Notes: generated by a model from the sequence alone, not told the origin. Shown: positions 32,647 to 41,584, counted from the stretch's first letter. The stretch is DNA of 54,430 nt from Subdoligranulum sp. (GCA_004555405.1 SFIE01000009.1:1-54430), one strand, 5' to 3'. Numbers and translations: made by a program.

Positions 32647-33645
32647 TCACGGCGTTGGCTCGCCCTCATTGGCTGCGGCGTTTTTGTGCATACACGCAGC
32701 CATTTTCCGGCGCACGGAAGCCGGTGCTGCGATCTGCACACCGCCGTCAAAACCGGCCACCCAGCCGAAAAACCGCGGGCTCACCTGCACCTGCACGTGT
32801 ACGCGGAAATGCTCGCCATCCTCACACGGGATCAGGATCGGCCCGGTGCCAAAGCGGTCAATGATTGCGCCAACCAGCTTTTTGTCACACAAAAGTGTTA
32901 CATTTTCCTCTTTGCCGCCGAACATATCAAACATTTGCTGCACATATTGGTTCACATCAAACTGCGCATAAGCCTCGGCGCCTTCCCGGTCGGCATCCAG
33001 CAGCTCCACATGGGCAATTTTATCCACACGGTAGTTTTTCAGCTTGCCCTCGCTGTAGGCGATCAGATAATAGTTGCCGTTTTCCCACACCAGCGCCCAC
33101 GGGCTCACGCAGTACAGCTTGCCGTTGTGCCGCGCCACCAGGCGTTTTTCCATGTTCCATTCACGGTAGGTAAAGGTGATCTGGCGCTTTTCAAAAATGG
33201 CACGGTGCAGCGCATCCACACTGTAGTAAATGCGCTCATCATTGGTTTTGTAGCGGCCGCTCACCAACACCTGGCGCTGCAGCTCATCCTCCTGATAGCG
33301 GCTGGTAAAGCGCTCCAGCTTTTTGATCAGCTCGCGGCTTTTGGCCTTGGTGATAAATTTGCTGGCCTGCACGGCATCCACCAGCAGCTTGAGCTCCGCC
33401 AGCTGAAACTCGCCCTCGACCAGATAATATCCGCCCCTGCGCCCCCGGCGCAGCTGCACATCATAGCCCATTTCACGCAGGGTATCCACATCGTCGTAAA
33501 TGCTTTTTCGCTCGGCACTGATGTTTCTCTCCTGCAGCAGCTGCAGGATCTCGGGCACGCCCACGGGGTGTTTTTCATCGGTCTGTCGCCTTAAAATATC
33601 CAGCACTGCCATCAGCTTGAGTTTTTGTTTTTCCTTTCGCGGCAT
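32647..33645 (-). CDS. WYL-domain transcriptional regulator (YafY-like)
   Basis: 332 residues. N-terminal winged helix: LMAVLDILRRQTDEKHPVGV, PEILQLLQERNISAERKSIY (about 10-60). The WYL core is at about 145-225 with VSPWALVWENGNYYLIAYSE and preceding ITFTYREWNMEKRL; a C-terminal WCX-like segment follows. WYL domains bind nucleic acid or nucleotide ligands and often regulate DNA damage or phage-defence genes. No defence genes are adjacent here. It follows tyrA by about 140 bp. Confidence 0.9.
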   Translation of the reverse strand: MPRKEKQKLKLMAVLDILRRQTDEKHPVGVPEILQLLQERNISAERKSIYDDVDTLREMGYDVQLRRGRRGGYYLVEGEFQLAELKLLVDAVQASKFITKAKSRELIKKLERFTSRYQEDELQRQVLVSGRYKTNDERIYYSVDALHRAIFEKRQITFTYREWNMEKRLVARHNGKLYCVSPWALVWENGNYYLIAYSEGKLKNYRVDKIAHVELLDADREGAEAYAQFDVNQYVQQMFDMFGGKEENVTLLCDKKLVGAIIDRFGTGPILIPCEDGEHFRVHVQVQVSPRFFGWVAGFDGGVQIAAPASVRRKMAACMHKNAAANEGEPTP

Positions 33646-33784
33646 TCAGCACAGCCCCCTTGCATTTTTTTGGGTATCCGGTGCGCCGGTGCGGCTTTTG
33701 GCCCCGGCGCATCGCTTTTTCGGCAGGCGGCTTGCGCCGTTTGCCGGTTCAGCGCTTAGAGTTTTTTCGTTTAGACTTGATCCA

Positions 33785-34639
33785 TCATTGCTTTTTATCA
33801 AACAGCGCACGGCGCTTGGTGGAAAGCTGAAACAGCCTTTCCAGCTTTTCACGATCATCGTCCTCCATGGCCTTTTTGATGGTTTGCAGAGCCATGTCGA
33901 ACTGGTCGATCTGATTGATCAGGTTTTCCTTGTTCCACAAAAACAGCTCGGCCCACATTTTATCGTTCAGCCGGGCAATGCGCGTAAGATCACGGAAGGA
34001 ATCGCCTGTGTACTCTGCCAGACTGGTGTTGTCCTCGGCGATCATCAGCGCCGCCGCAATGGCGTGGCACAGTTGGCTCACATAGCCGATCATGTGATCG
34101 TGCATGGCAGCAGTGAGCATGGTGATGTGCCGAAAGCCCAGTGTCTCGGCCAATTCACGGCACCACGCAATGGCCTGCGGGGTGTTTTTTTCGGTGGGGG
34201 TAATGATGAAATTCGCCGTGGAAAAATCCACCTTGTCGCTGTTTTCCACGCCGCTGGTCTCCTTGCCCGCCATGGGGTGGCTGGCAATAAACTCCACACC
34301 CTCGGGCAAAAGCTGCTGAATGGTATCCACCAGACCGGTTTTTACGCCCGAAACATCCGTAAACACACAGCCGGGCTGAATATATTTGCCCCACTGGCGG
34401 ACCCATTCGATAAATACCGTTGGATACAGGCCAAACACGATATGGTCCGCCTCTTGGATCAGATCCGTAAAATCTGCGGATTTTCCGCGGCTGATATACC
34501 CATGCTCCAAGGCGAACTGCAGCCGCTCCTCACTGCGCTCGATGGCAGTCACGGTAAAGCCGCGCTCGCTGAGCTCCTTGGCATATTTTCCGCCCAAAAG
34601 GCCCAGGCCCACGATCAGGTAAATTTTATTTTGTTCCAT
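33785..34639 (-). CDS. tyrA: Prephenate dehydrogenase
   Basis: NAD-dependent oxidative decarboxylation of prephenate to 4-hydroxyphenylpyruvate in tyrosine synthesis. 284 residues from MEQNKIYLIVGLGLLGGKYA (Rossmann GLGLLGG at ~11-17); GGAGAG upstream within the end of aroA, with 14 bp of overlap. Conserved FTDVSGVKTGLVDTI and EFIASHPMAGKETSGVEN include the active-site His. No ACT or chorismate mutase domain. Last gene of the aromatic operon. Confidence 0.93.
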   Translation of the reverse strand: MEQNKIYLIVGLGLLGGKYAKELSERGFTVTAIERSEERLQFALEHGYISRGKSADFTDLIQEADHIVFGLYPTVFIEWVRQWGKYIQPGCVFTDVSGVKTGLVDTIQQLLPEGVEFIASHPMAGKETSGVENSDKVDFSTANFIITPTEKNTPQAIAWCRELAETLGFRHITMLTAAMHDHMIGYVSQLCHAIAAALMIAEDNTSLAEYTGDSFRDLTRIARLNDKMWAELFLWNKENLINQIDQFDMALQTIKKAMEDDDREKLERLFQLSTKRRALFDKKQ

Positions 34640-35918
34640 CGCTTTCACTCTCCACTTCCGCACCGGTTTTTGCCAGCACCTCAAAGAAGTCCGGCCAGGA
34701 TTTGCGCACGGCCTGTGCATCGTCCACCACGGCGGTAAAGCCTGCGCCCAGCGCGCACACCGCCAGGCTCATCACCACGCGGTGATCGTTGTGGCCGTGC
34801 AGCTTGCCGGGCAGGCTCAGCGGCACACCGCCCTCGATATACACATCGTTTTCGGTGCTGGTGATCTTTGCGCCAAACTTTGCCAGCTCAGCCTGCATGG
34901 CGGCAATGCGGTCGCTCTCTTTCAGGCGCAGGCGGGCGGCATTGGCAATGTGGGTACGCCCGGCGCAAAAGCAGCCCAGCACCATCAGCACAGGGCCAAG
35001 ATCGGGGCAGTCGGCCAGATCGATCTCGGCGGCGTGCAGCTGGCTTTTTTCAAAGCGCACACTGTCACCATAGCGCTCAAATTTTGCCCCGCACCGCTGC
35101 AGAATATCCAGAATGGCCGCATCACCCTGGCGGGTGTCCGGGCGCAGGCCGTTGATGGTAATGCCGCCCTTCAGCGCACCCAGCACGGCAAAAAAGGCCG
35201 CCTGACTGTAATCGCCCTCCACCGTGTAATCCCGGTTGTGATAGCTTTGCCCGCCGGGGATCAGCAATGTGTCGGGCTCTTCGCTGCTCCAGTCTGCCTG
35301 CACGCCGAAATCGTGCAGCACCCCCAAGGTAAGCTGCACATAGCTGCGGCTTTCAAACGGCGGCAGAATTTTGATCTTGCTGGGCTTATCCAGCAGCGGT
35401 AGCGCAAACAAAAGGCCGCTGATAAACTGGCTGCTCACATTGCCCGGCAGCTCGTACTCGCCGCCTCCCAGTGCGCCCTTGATGGTGATATCCTGACTGG
35501 TTTGGGTGAACTGCAGGCGCTGGCTTTCAAAAATTTTCTGATACACGCCCATGGGCCGCTCAAACAGGCGGCCTGCACCCGTAAAGCGCACCTTTTGACC
35601 GGTAAGGCTGAACACCGGGATGAAAAAGCGCAGGGTGCTGCCGCTTTCATCGCAGAACACCGGCTTTACCAGCGTGGCAAAGCCGCCGTGGCCCTCAATG
35701 CGGGCGCTGTTTTCGCCGCATTTCACCTTGGCGCAGCCCTGCCCGACCCCCGCAAGCGTGGCCTTGATATCCTGGCTGAATTCCAGATTTTTCACAAGGC
35801 TCAGCCCCTTGGCAAGCCCGGCGCACAGCACGGCGCGGTGCGCAATGCTTTTGCTGGGGGGTGCGGTGATCACGGCATTCTGTGTGCCCAGTGTGCCCGG
35901 ACGAACGGTTACCTGCAT
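34626..35918 (-). CDS. aroA: 3-phosphoshikimate 1-carboxyvinyltransferase (EPSP synthase)
   Basis: Joins shikimate-3-phosphate and PEP. 430 residues from MQVTVRPGTLGTQNAVITAP; GGAGG lies 7 nt before this ATG, while the ATG at 35924 sits 1 nt from it. Key segments: PPSKSIAHRAVLCAG (Lys and Arg of the active site), DESGSTLRFFIP, and RLKESDRIAAMQAELAKFG. Two-domain inverse alpha/beta barrel, complete. The ATG overlaps the end of the aroE-aroK gene region, so coupling is likely. Confidence 0.96.
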   Translation of the reverse strand: MQVTVRPGTLGTQNAVITAPPSKSIAHRAVLCAGLAKGLSLVKNLEFSQDIKATLAGVGQGCAKVKCGENSARIEGHGGFATLVKPVFCDESGSTLRFFIPVFSLTGQKVRFTGAGRLFERPMGVYQKIFESQRLQFTQTSQDITIKGALGGGEYELPGNVSSQFISGLLFALPLLDKPSKIKILPPFESRSYVQLTLGVLHDFGVQADWSSEEPDTLLIPGGQSYHNRDYTVEGDYSQAAFFAVLGALKGGITINGLRPDTRQGDAAILDILQRCGAKFERYGDSVRFEKSQLHAAEIDLADCPDLGPVLMVLGCFCAGRTHIANAARLRLKESDRIAAMQAELAKFGAKITSTENDVYIEGGVPLSLPGKLHGHNDHRVVMSLAVCALGAGFTAVVDDAQAVRKSWPDFFEVLAKTGAEVESESDGTK

Positions 35919-35920
35919 AC

Positions 35921-37201
35921 TCATGCCTCCTGCTCGGTCATTTCAAACCAGCGGTCGATGGCATCCATGGCATCGATCACGGCTTCCATAAAAGATGTAT
36001 CATAGCGAATGGTTTCGTCCGCAGCGCCCACATACTGCGGGCGGCGCTCCTTTTCCATTTCAGCCAGCCGCTCGCGGCTGGTGGAAAGGGGATAGTTTCC
36101 GCCCACGGTCAGCTCCTCGATCGGGCGGTCAATAAACAAGATCGGCCCATTCTGGTGCAGAAGGCGTGCTGTGCCCACGGTTTCCAGGCAGCCGCCGCCC
36201 GTGCAGATCAGCTGGCGGTTTTCCTTGCTCACATCTGCGATCACGCGGTTTTCCAGCTTGCGGAAGGCTTTTTCGCCATCCTCCTGCATAATTTCCGGAA
36301 TGGTTTTTCCGGCGCGCTGCTCCACCAGCGCATCGGTATCCACAAAGCGCTTGCCCAGCTTTTTGGCAAGGCGCAGGCCAATGCTGCGCTTGCCTGCCGA
36401 GGGCATGCCCACAATGCTCACATTGGAGATATCTTTTTTCAGCATGGCGTGTACACGGCCGATCTCGGCATGGTTGATGGGCTTGGAAAGAAAATGCTCG
36501 GCGGCAAACACCGCCTGCGCCACCAGCATTTCAAAGCCGCTGTAGGCCGGAATGCCCAGCTCCTCGGCGCGCAGCACGATCTCGGTTTTAAAGGGATTGT
36601 ACACCACATCCAGCACGGCCTCCAGATTGGGAAACTCTATGGGATCGATGGCGGCCTGCCCCACATTGGGATAGGTGCCCAGGGGCGTAGTGTTGATCAG
36701 AATTTGAATCTCCTTATGCTCTTTGGCCTCGGCATAGCTGATCAGCCCTTCCCCGGCTGCGCCGCGGCCAGGCTTGCGGGTGGCCTTATACACCGCCTTG
36801 GCCCCCATATCGCGGCACACGGCGGCGGTGGTGTTGCTGGTGCCGCCGGAGCCCAGAATCAAAACCGTTTTTCCCTTGGCCGAGATATCATGGCTTTTCA
36901 TCAGATATTCAAAGCCCGCATAATCGGTGTTGTAGCCGTACAGCTTGCCGTCCCGGTTCACCACGGTGTTCACCGCATGAATGCTCATGGCCTTCGGGTC
37001 AACATAATCGCAGTACGGGATCACCAGCTGCTTGTAGGGAATGGTCACATTGATGGCCTTAAAATCATGCCGTTTCATAAAATCGTGCGCTTCCTGCTCG
37101 GTGGGCAGCGGGCACAGATCGTAATCATAATCGCAGATCATCTCATGGATCACCTTGCTGTAGCTGTGCCCCAGCTTTGCGCCGATCAATCCGTATTCCA
37201 T
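35921..37201 (-). CDS. aroE-aroK: Fused shikimate dehydrogenase - shikimate kinase
   Basis: 426 residues combining two consecutive shikimate-pathway steps. Shikimate dehydrogenase covers about 1-255: GHSYSKVIHEM, NVTIPYKQL (Lys57), YNTDYAGF (Asp93) and Rossmann GSGGTSNTTAA. Shikimate kinase covers about 258-420: substrate residues in RFVDTDALVE and CTGGGCLET are present. The P-loop reads GMPSAGKRSIG: Lys271 is kept, but the Ser/Thr expected after it is Arg272, with Ser one place later. The order of the fusion matches operon logic. Length is as expected for the two enzymes together. Confidence 0.93.
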   Translation of the reverse strand: MEYGLIGAKLGHSYSKVIHEMICDYDYDLCPLPTEQEAHDFMKRHDFKAINVTIPYKQLVIPYCDYVDPKAMSIHAVNTVVNRDGKLYGYNTDYAGFEYLMKSHDISAKGKTVLILGSGGTSNTTAAVCRDMGAKAVYKATRKPGRGAAGEGLISYAEAKEHKEIQILINTTPLGTYPNVGQAAIDPIEFPNLEAVLDVVYNPFKTEIVLRAEELGIPAYSGFEMLVAQAVFAAEHFLSKPINHAEIGRVHAMLKKDISNVSIVGMPSAGKRSIGLRLAKKLGKRFVDTDALVEQRAGKTIPEIMQEDGEKAFRKLENRVIADVSKENRQLICTGGGCLETVGTARLLHQNGPILFIDRPIEELTVGGNYPLSTSRERLAEMEKERRPQYVGAADETIRYDTSFMEAVIDAMDAIDRWFEMTEQEA

Positions 37202-37244
37202 AAATACTTTCCTCTCTTTCCCTTTGCTGCACGGCAGCTTTTGT

Positions 37245-38351
37245 TTATACTTCTCCGTGCTTTTGCCACAGCGTTCCGTAACGCTGCGTTAAAAGATCCA
37301 GCACACCAAAGGCCGTAAGGCTGTTTTGTACCACGGCGGCCCGTGCCACAATGCAGGGGTCGTGCCGGCCCTGAATATTCAATTCGGCTTCGCGGCGGTT
37401 CACATAGTCCACCGTTTGCTGGGTTTTATAAATGCTGGGCGTGGGCTTAACCGCCGTGCGGAACACCACCGGCATTCCGTTGGTAATGCCGCCGTTCACG
37501 CCGCCGTTGTGGTTGGTGGCCGTTGCGATCTTTCCCTCACGCATACAAAAAGCGTCGTTTGCACAGCTGCCCCTCTGGTCCGCCATGGCAAAGCCCATGC
37601 CGAATTCTATGCCTTTTACGGCGGGAATGGCAAAGGCAATGTGCGCCAGCTCACTTTCCACACTGTCGAACCACGGCTCGCCCACGCCTGCGGGCAGGCC
37701 GGTCACAATGGTTTCCAGCACTCCGCCCACACTGTCGCCCTCGGCGGCAGCGGCGCGCACCGCCTGCTGCATGGCGGCTTCCCGGCTGGGGTCCAGCAGG
37801 GCAAAATGGCCGTTTTCCGGCTCGGGGCACACCAGCCCCGCCGCACTGCTGAGCGGCGCATCCTCCACCCCTGCCAGCCGGGCAATGTGGGTGTACACAC
37901 GAATGCCGTGCCCGGCCAGCACCCGCTCGCAAATGCTGCCCGCCGCCACGGCTGCGGCGGTCACTCTGCCGCTGAAATGCCCGCCGCCGCGGACATCCTG
38001 CCAGCCCTCATATTTGGCATAGGCCGTATAATCGGCATGGCCCGGGCGCAAAAGATCGGCGGTTTTGGCATAGTCGCCGCTGCGGGTGTTGGTGTTGGCA
38101 ATGGTCAGCGCAATGGCGGTGCCCGTGGTATGGCCATTCACCACGCCCGAAAGAAATTCCACCTTGTCCGGCTCAATGCGGGCGGTGGAAAGCCCATCGC
38201 CCCGGGCGCGGCGGCGCTCCATGCGCGCAACAATGTAGTCGCTTTCCACGGGCAGCCCGGCGGCCAGCCCGTCCAGCACAGCGCCGATGGCCGCGCCGTG
38301 GCTTTCGCCGAATATCGTTAAAGAAACGGCATTTCCAAATGTATTTTTCAT
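37245..38351 (-). CDS. aroC: Chorismate synthase
   Basis: FMN-dependent elimination of phosphate from EPSP to give chorismate. 368 residues from MKNTFGNAVSLTIFGESHGA; GGAGGAG upstream. Hallmarks: GESHGAAIGAVLDG, RPGHADYTAYAKYEGWQDVR, and the C-terminal GRHDPCIVARAAVV. The start at 38465 would run into the aroB-like gene and is rejected. Follows the aroB-like gene by 4 bp. Confidence 0.96.
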   Translation of the reverse strand: MKNTFGNAVSLTIFGESHGAAIGAVLDGLAAGLPVESDYIVARMERRRARGDGLSTARIEPDKVEFLSGVVNGHTTGTAIALTIANTNTRSGDYAKTADLLRPGHADYTAYAKYEGWQDVRGGGHFSGRVTAAAVAAGSICERVLAGHGIRVYTHIARLAGVEDAPLSSAAGLVCPEPENGHFALLDPSREAAMQQAVRAAAAEGDSVGGVLETIVTGLPAGVGEPWFDSVESELAHIAFAIPAVKGIEFGMGFAMADQRGSCANDAFCMREGKIATATNHNGGVNGGITNGMPVVFRTAVKPTPSIYKTQQTVDYVNRREAELNIQGRHDPCIVARAAVVQNSLTAFGVLDLLTQRYGTLWQKHGEV

Positions 38352-38355
38352 GGGC

Positions 38356-39399
38356 TTACTTCTCCTCCGGGGTTTTGGGCTGCAGCCTTTGGCGGATCTC
38401 GTTCGGCTGCAAACGGCAAACCTGCCAGCAGCCAAGGCCGGTGATCTGCACCGATTCCAGCGCACCGCCCTGCCATGCTGCCTCGTCCAGCAGGGCCTCC
38501 AGCACCCGGCTGCGGTTCCACACTGCGCGCGCAGGCAGGCCCAGGGCCCGGCACAGTACGCGCAGGCGGTGCAGCAGGGCTTTATCCATGGTCACGCCTT
38601 CCAGCGCCAGCACCAGACATTCGCCGGGCAAAAACCCCTTGGTGCGGCGGCCCCGGCAGCCATACAGCTGCCACAGCGCCCTGGCCAGCGGCATACCGCA
38701 TTCCAGTACGGGGGCTCTTTGCGCCGGGTTCTGATCCATCAGATGTTTCTTGTTTTGCAGCGTGCGCCACAAAATTTCATCGTAGTCCGGCTCGGCGGCT
38801 TCCAGCAGCGCCAGCAGCTTGGGGTCACAGGTCAAGGCGATCTGCAAAGCCCACGCATAGCCTGCTGCCCGCCGGGCGGCGGGCTCGGTTTCGGGCAGCG
38901 CCGGGTCCACCATGATCAGCGCAGGGGCCTTATACACCCCCGCCCGGCAGCCGGGCCTTGCCAGCTCCACGCCCAAAAGCTCTCCCCCGCAGGCACAAAG
39001 CTGCGCCTGCGCCGTTGAGGGGCACGCCGCCAGCTCTATGCCGCCCTGATAAATGGCCGCGGCCAGGCCTGCCGCGCCCTGCACATTTCGCCCGCCCAGA
39101 GCCACCGCCAGATCGCCCTGTGCCAGTCCCTGTCGGCACAAAGCCTCCAGCACAAACTGCACCCCGGCCATTCCCCGGCCCTTTTCGCCCGCGGGCAGGC
39201 GGCACACACTGCCGTTTTTGCACTGTGCCAGCACCTGCCCGGCCAATGCTTCGGGGGTGCCTGCGCCGGTGATCACCGCCACTTTACGGTTTTGCGTATC
39301 CGTAAAGCTGCGCAGATTGGCCAAACAGCCGCGCTTTAAGATCAGATCGCAGCAGCCGCCCGCATGGCGCAGGTAAAACTTTGCAGAATGCTCACCCAT
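38356..39399 (-). CDS. AroB-like protein lacking catalytic residues
   Basis: 347 residues with an overall 3-dehydroquinate synthase pattern: a Rossmann-like start, LPAGEKGRGM, then AVALGGRNVQGAAGLAAAIY (residues ~99-118) aligned with the family ALGGGVVGD-GFAA, and PSTAQAQLCACGGELLGVEL aligned with PTTLLAQVDSSVGGKTAVN. But the catalytic and binding residues are changed: GGGVVGD is GGRNVQG, GGKT is GGEL, GHTFGH is CGMPLA and LHGE is LPGE, so the zinc histidines are absent. The frame is intact. It overlaps the pheA end by 8 bp and precedes aroC, so it is expressed in the aromatic operon. It may be a pseudoenzyme, or the true AroB lies elsewhere. Confidence 0.75.
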   Translation of the reverse strand: MGEHSAKFYLRHAGGCCDLILKRGCLANLRSFTDTQNRKVAVITGAGTPEALAGQVLAQCKNGSVCRLPAGEKGRGMAGVQFVLEALCRQGLAQGDLAVALGGRNVQGAAGLAAAIYQGGIELAACPSTAQAQLCACGGELLGVELARPGCRAGVYKAPALIMVDPALPETEPAARRAAGYAWALQIALTCDPKLLALLEAAEPDYDEILWRTLQNKKHLMDQNPAQRAPVLECGMPLARALWQLYGCRGRRTKGFLPGECLVLALEGVTMDKALLHRLRVLCRALGLPARAVWNRSRVLEALLDEAAWQGGALESVQITGLGCWQVCRLQPNEIRQRLQPKTPEEK

Positions 39400-40477
39400 T
39401 GGGTTCCTCCCGGCTGTAAACGCCCAGCAGCCGCACCGTGCGGCACAGCTTTTGCATTTCGTCCAGCAGCAGCTTTCCCTTTTCGCTCATGGGGCTGCCC
39501 TCGATTTCCACATAGAAATAATACTGGAATTTTTCGCCGGGATGCGGCCGGCTTTTGATGGATTCCATATTAAAGCCCGCACGGCCGATGATCTGAATGA
39601 TCTCGCTCAGTGCGCCGGGCTTGTTGCTTACGGTAAACAGCAGGCTGAAGCGATTGCCGCTGGCCGGAGTTTCTTTGCTGATCACGATAAAGCGGGTAGT
39701 GTTGTCGCCGTCCGTGTTGATGTTGCGCACCAGCACCTCCAGCCCGTACAGCGCCGCCGTTTCGGCGCTGGCAATGGCCGCCACGCTTTTATCGCCCATT
39801 TCCGCCACCTGCCTGGCCGCAATGGCGGTGTTGGCGCTGGCCTTGGCCGTTAAGCCGTTGGCGCGCAGAAACTGGCTGCTCTGGCTGATGGCCTGCGGGT
39901 GGCTGAGCACCGTGCGCACATCCCGCAGCGCCGTGCCGGGCACCACCAAAAGATTCTGGCTGATGGGCTGATCGTACATCTGCACCACATGAATGCCCTC
40001 GTACTGATAGCACAGGTCCAGCACGCTGGACACATCGCCCGCATTGCTGTTTTCAAAGGGCAGCACGCCATAGGCGCACTCGCCGCTCACCACGGCGTCG
40101 AACACCTCGTTCCAGCCTGCAAAATTCAGCGCCTTGGAATGGGGAAACAAATGCCGCAGCGCAATGTGGGTAAACGCACCCTCCACGCCCTGATAGGCCA
40201 CCTTGTCCAGCCCTAAGCGATATTCCTGATAGCTGCGGGAAACCGCCATGGTGTGGCGGATAAAATCCTCGTAATACGCAGCCATTTTGGGGTTTTGCAG
40301 CCGTGCCACATTTTTGGCCACCACCGCATCCTCGCGGCTGGCATCAAACACAGCCATGCCGGTTTGCGCCTTGTGGTGCGCCACCATGGTCACAGCCTGC
40401 ATACGCTGCTCAAACAGTGCGGCCATTTGGGCATCGATCTCGTCGATCTGCTGCCGGGCCTGTTCCAGTTCATTCAT
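39392..40477 (-). CDS. pheA: Bifunctional chorismate mutase / prephenate dehydratase (P-protein)
   Basis: Converts chorismate to phenylpyruvate. 361 residues: AroQ-type chorismate mutase (about 1-85; RQQIDEIDAQMAALFEQRM), prephenate dehydratase (about 92-268; YQGVEGAFTHIA, GVLPFENSNAGDV, and the catalytic TRF in DNTTRFIVISKE) and a C-terminal ACT domain (about 275-350; PGALSEIIQIIGRAGFNMES then IKSRP), the phenylalanine-sensing element. Feedback inhibition by phenylalanine is expected from the family. Confidence 0.95.
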   Translation of the reverse strand: MNELEQARQQIDEIDAQMAALFEQRMQAVTMVAHHKAQTGMAVFDASREDAVVAKNVARLQNPKMAAYYEDFIRHTMAVSRSYQEYRLGLDKVAYQGVEGAFTHIALRHLFPHSKALNFAGWNEVFDAVVSGECAYGVLPFENSNAGDVSSVLDLCYQYEGIHVVQMYDQPISQNLLVVPGTALRDVRTVLSHPQAISQSSQFLRANGLTAKASANTAIAARQVAEMGDKSVAAIASAETAALYGLEVLVRNINTDGDNTTRFIVISKETPASGNRFSLLFTVSNKPGALSEIIQIIGRAGFNMESIKSRPHPGEKFQYYFYVEIEGSPMSEKGKLLLDEMQKLCRTVRLLGVYSREEPNG

Positions 40478-40513
40478 AGTGCCTGTTCCTCTCTTTTTCT
40501 GCCTTGCGGCCCA

Positions 40514-41347
40514 TTACTTTTCTGCTGCATTCCGGCTGCGCGCCAGCTGGGCAAAGCTGTTGTTCTGCGTGTACAGCCGATGATACGGATTCTCGGCGTT
40601 TTCCGGCGCCGGGGTATGCTCGGGCAGGGCCAAACGGATCTGCTCCTGCACCAGCTCGGGCAGGGCTTTTTTGGTTTCCTTGTCCAGCTCGGCCACCTGA
40701 ATAGCGGGCAGAATGCGCACGGTCACCCTGGCCGGGTGCATCAGCATATGATTGTTTTCCATCACATCGCGGCTGTGGCTGATGGCCACCGGCACCACGG
40801 GCGCACCGGTTTTGGTGGCAATGCGGAACGCACCGCCCTTGAACTCGCCAATGCCGCCTTCCTCGCCTTTATAGCGGGTGCCTTCGGGGAAAATGCTCAC
40901 TGAGCGGCCCTGCTTTACCTCCTCGGCGGCCTGATTCAGCGCCCGCAGGCTGGCACGGGCATCGCCGCGGTTCACATACACACAGTGCAAAAGCTTCATC
41001 CAGCCGCGCACCAGCGGAATTCTTTCCACCTCGGCCTTGCTCACCAGCGCGTGCGGCCCGTCCAGGCAGGTGAGCATGAGCGGAATATCATAATAGCTGC
41101 GGTGGTTGGCCACAAACACGCAGGCCACGCCCTTGGGAATGTTTTCGCGGCCTTCCACCTGCACGCTGACCCCCGCGCGGCGCAAAAGCTCGCTGCACCA
41201 GTGAGGCACATGGCGGTTCACCAGCTCGTTCACACGGGCCTCGTCGCCCGCTTCCAGCGCCTGCAGGCCGCTGTTCAGATCTTTTTTGTGCAGGATCATA
41301 TACCCGAAAAAGTATATAAACCATGCGATCGTTCTCAGAATATCCAT
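40514..41347 (-). CDS. plsC: 1-acyl-sn-glycerol-3-phosphate acyltransferase
   Basis: Acylates lysophosphatidic acid to phosphatidic acid at the membrane. 277 residues from MDILRTIAWFIYFFGYMILH with one N-terminal helix. Acyltransferase motif I NHRSYYD (H-x4-D) and motif III FPEGTRYKGEEGG are present, with a motif IV-like VVPVAISHS. The upstream frame from 41446 lacks a ribosome binding site. First gene of the transcript leading to pheA (36 bp later), so its promoter may drive the aromatic operon. Confidence 0.9.
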   Translation of the reverse strand: MDILRTIAWFIYFFGYMILHKKDLNSGLQALEAGDEARVNELVNRHVPHWCSELLRRAGVSVQVEGRENIPKGVACVFVANHRSYYDIPLMLTCLDGPHALVSKAEVERIPLVRGWMKLLHCVYVNRGDARASLRALNQAAEEVKQGRSVSIFPEGTRYKGEEGGIGEFKGGAFRIATKTGAPVVPVAISHSRDVMENNHMLMHPARVTVRILPAIQVAELDKETKKALPELVQEQIRLALPEHTPAPENAENPYHRLYTQNNSFAQLARSRNAAEK

Positions 41348-41496
41348 CTTTTTCCACACTTTCCGGGCTTCGCCCCAGTATACATTTCCATTGTACCACA
41401 ATTCGGACTGCCGCGCCGCATTTCTTCTATATTTTTTTGCGCACAATTTTATAAGGATATTTTATAAATATACAGCCCTTATTTTTTTCTCTCTTG

Positions 41497-41525
41497 TTGC
41501 AAGTTTCACGGCCCGGAGGTACAAT
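41497..41525 (+). promoter_or_regulatory. Promoter of the C39-like gene
   Basis: TTGCAA (41497-41502), 17-bp spacer, TACAAT (41520-41525). Predicted transcript start near 41532, followed by a triple repeat in the leader. Confidence 0.78.
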
Positions 41526-41539
41526 AAAACCAACACGAT

Positions 41540-41569
41540 CATCACAATATGATCACAGTACTATCACAG
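41540..41569 (+). promoter_or_regulatory. Triple ATCACA repeat at 11-bp period in the leader
   Basis: ATCACA occurs at 41541, 41552 and 41563, i.e. exactly one helical turn apart, between the predicted start site and the ribosome binding site. This is the arrangement of direct-repeat operators for OmpR-type or similar regulators. The 52889-52903 region has TCAC twice at the same 11-bp spacing. Confidence 0.5.
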
Positions 41570-41584
41570 TGTGGAGAGCCTTTC

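Noticed and set aside
33646..33784. Gene between tyrA and the WYL regulator
   Set aside because: Only about 140 bp with GC-rich inverted sequence; no frame with a start signal.
40478..41584. T-box or other amino-acid-sensing leader ahead of the aromatic operon
   Set aside because: pheA is only 36 bp from plsC and the region upstream of plsC shows no T-box consensus or long leader.
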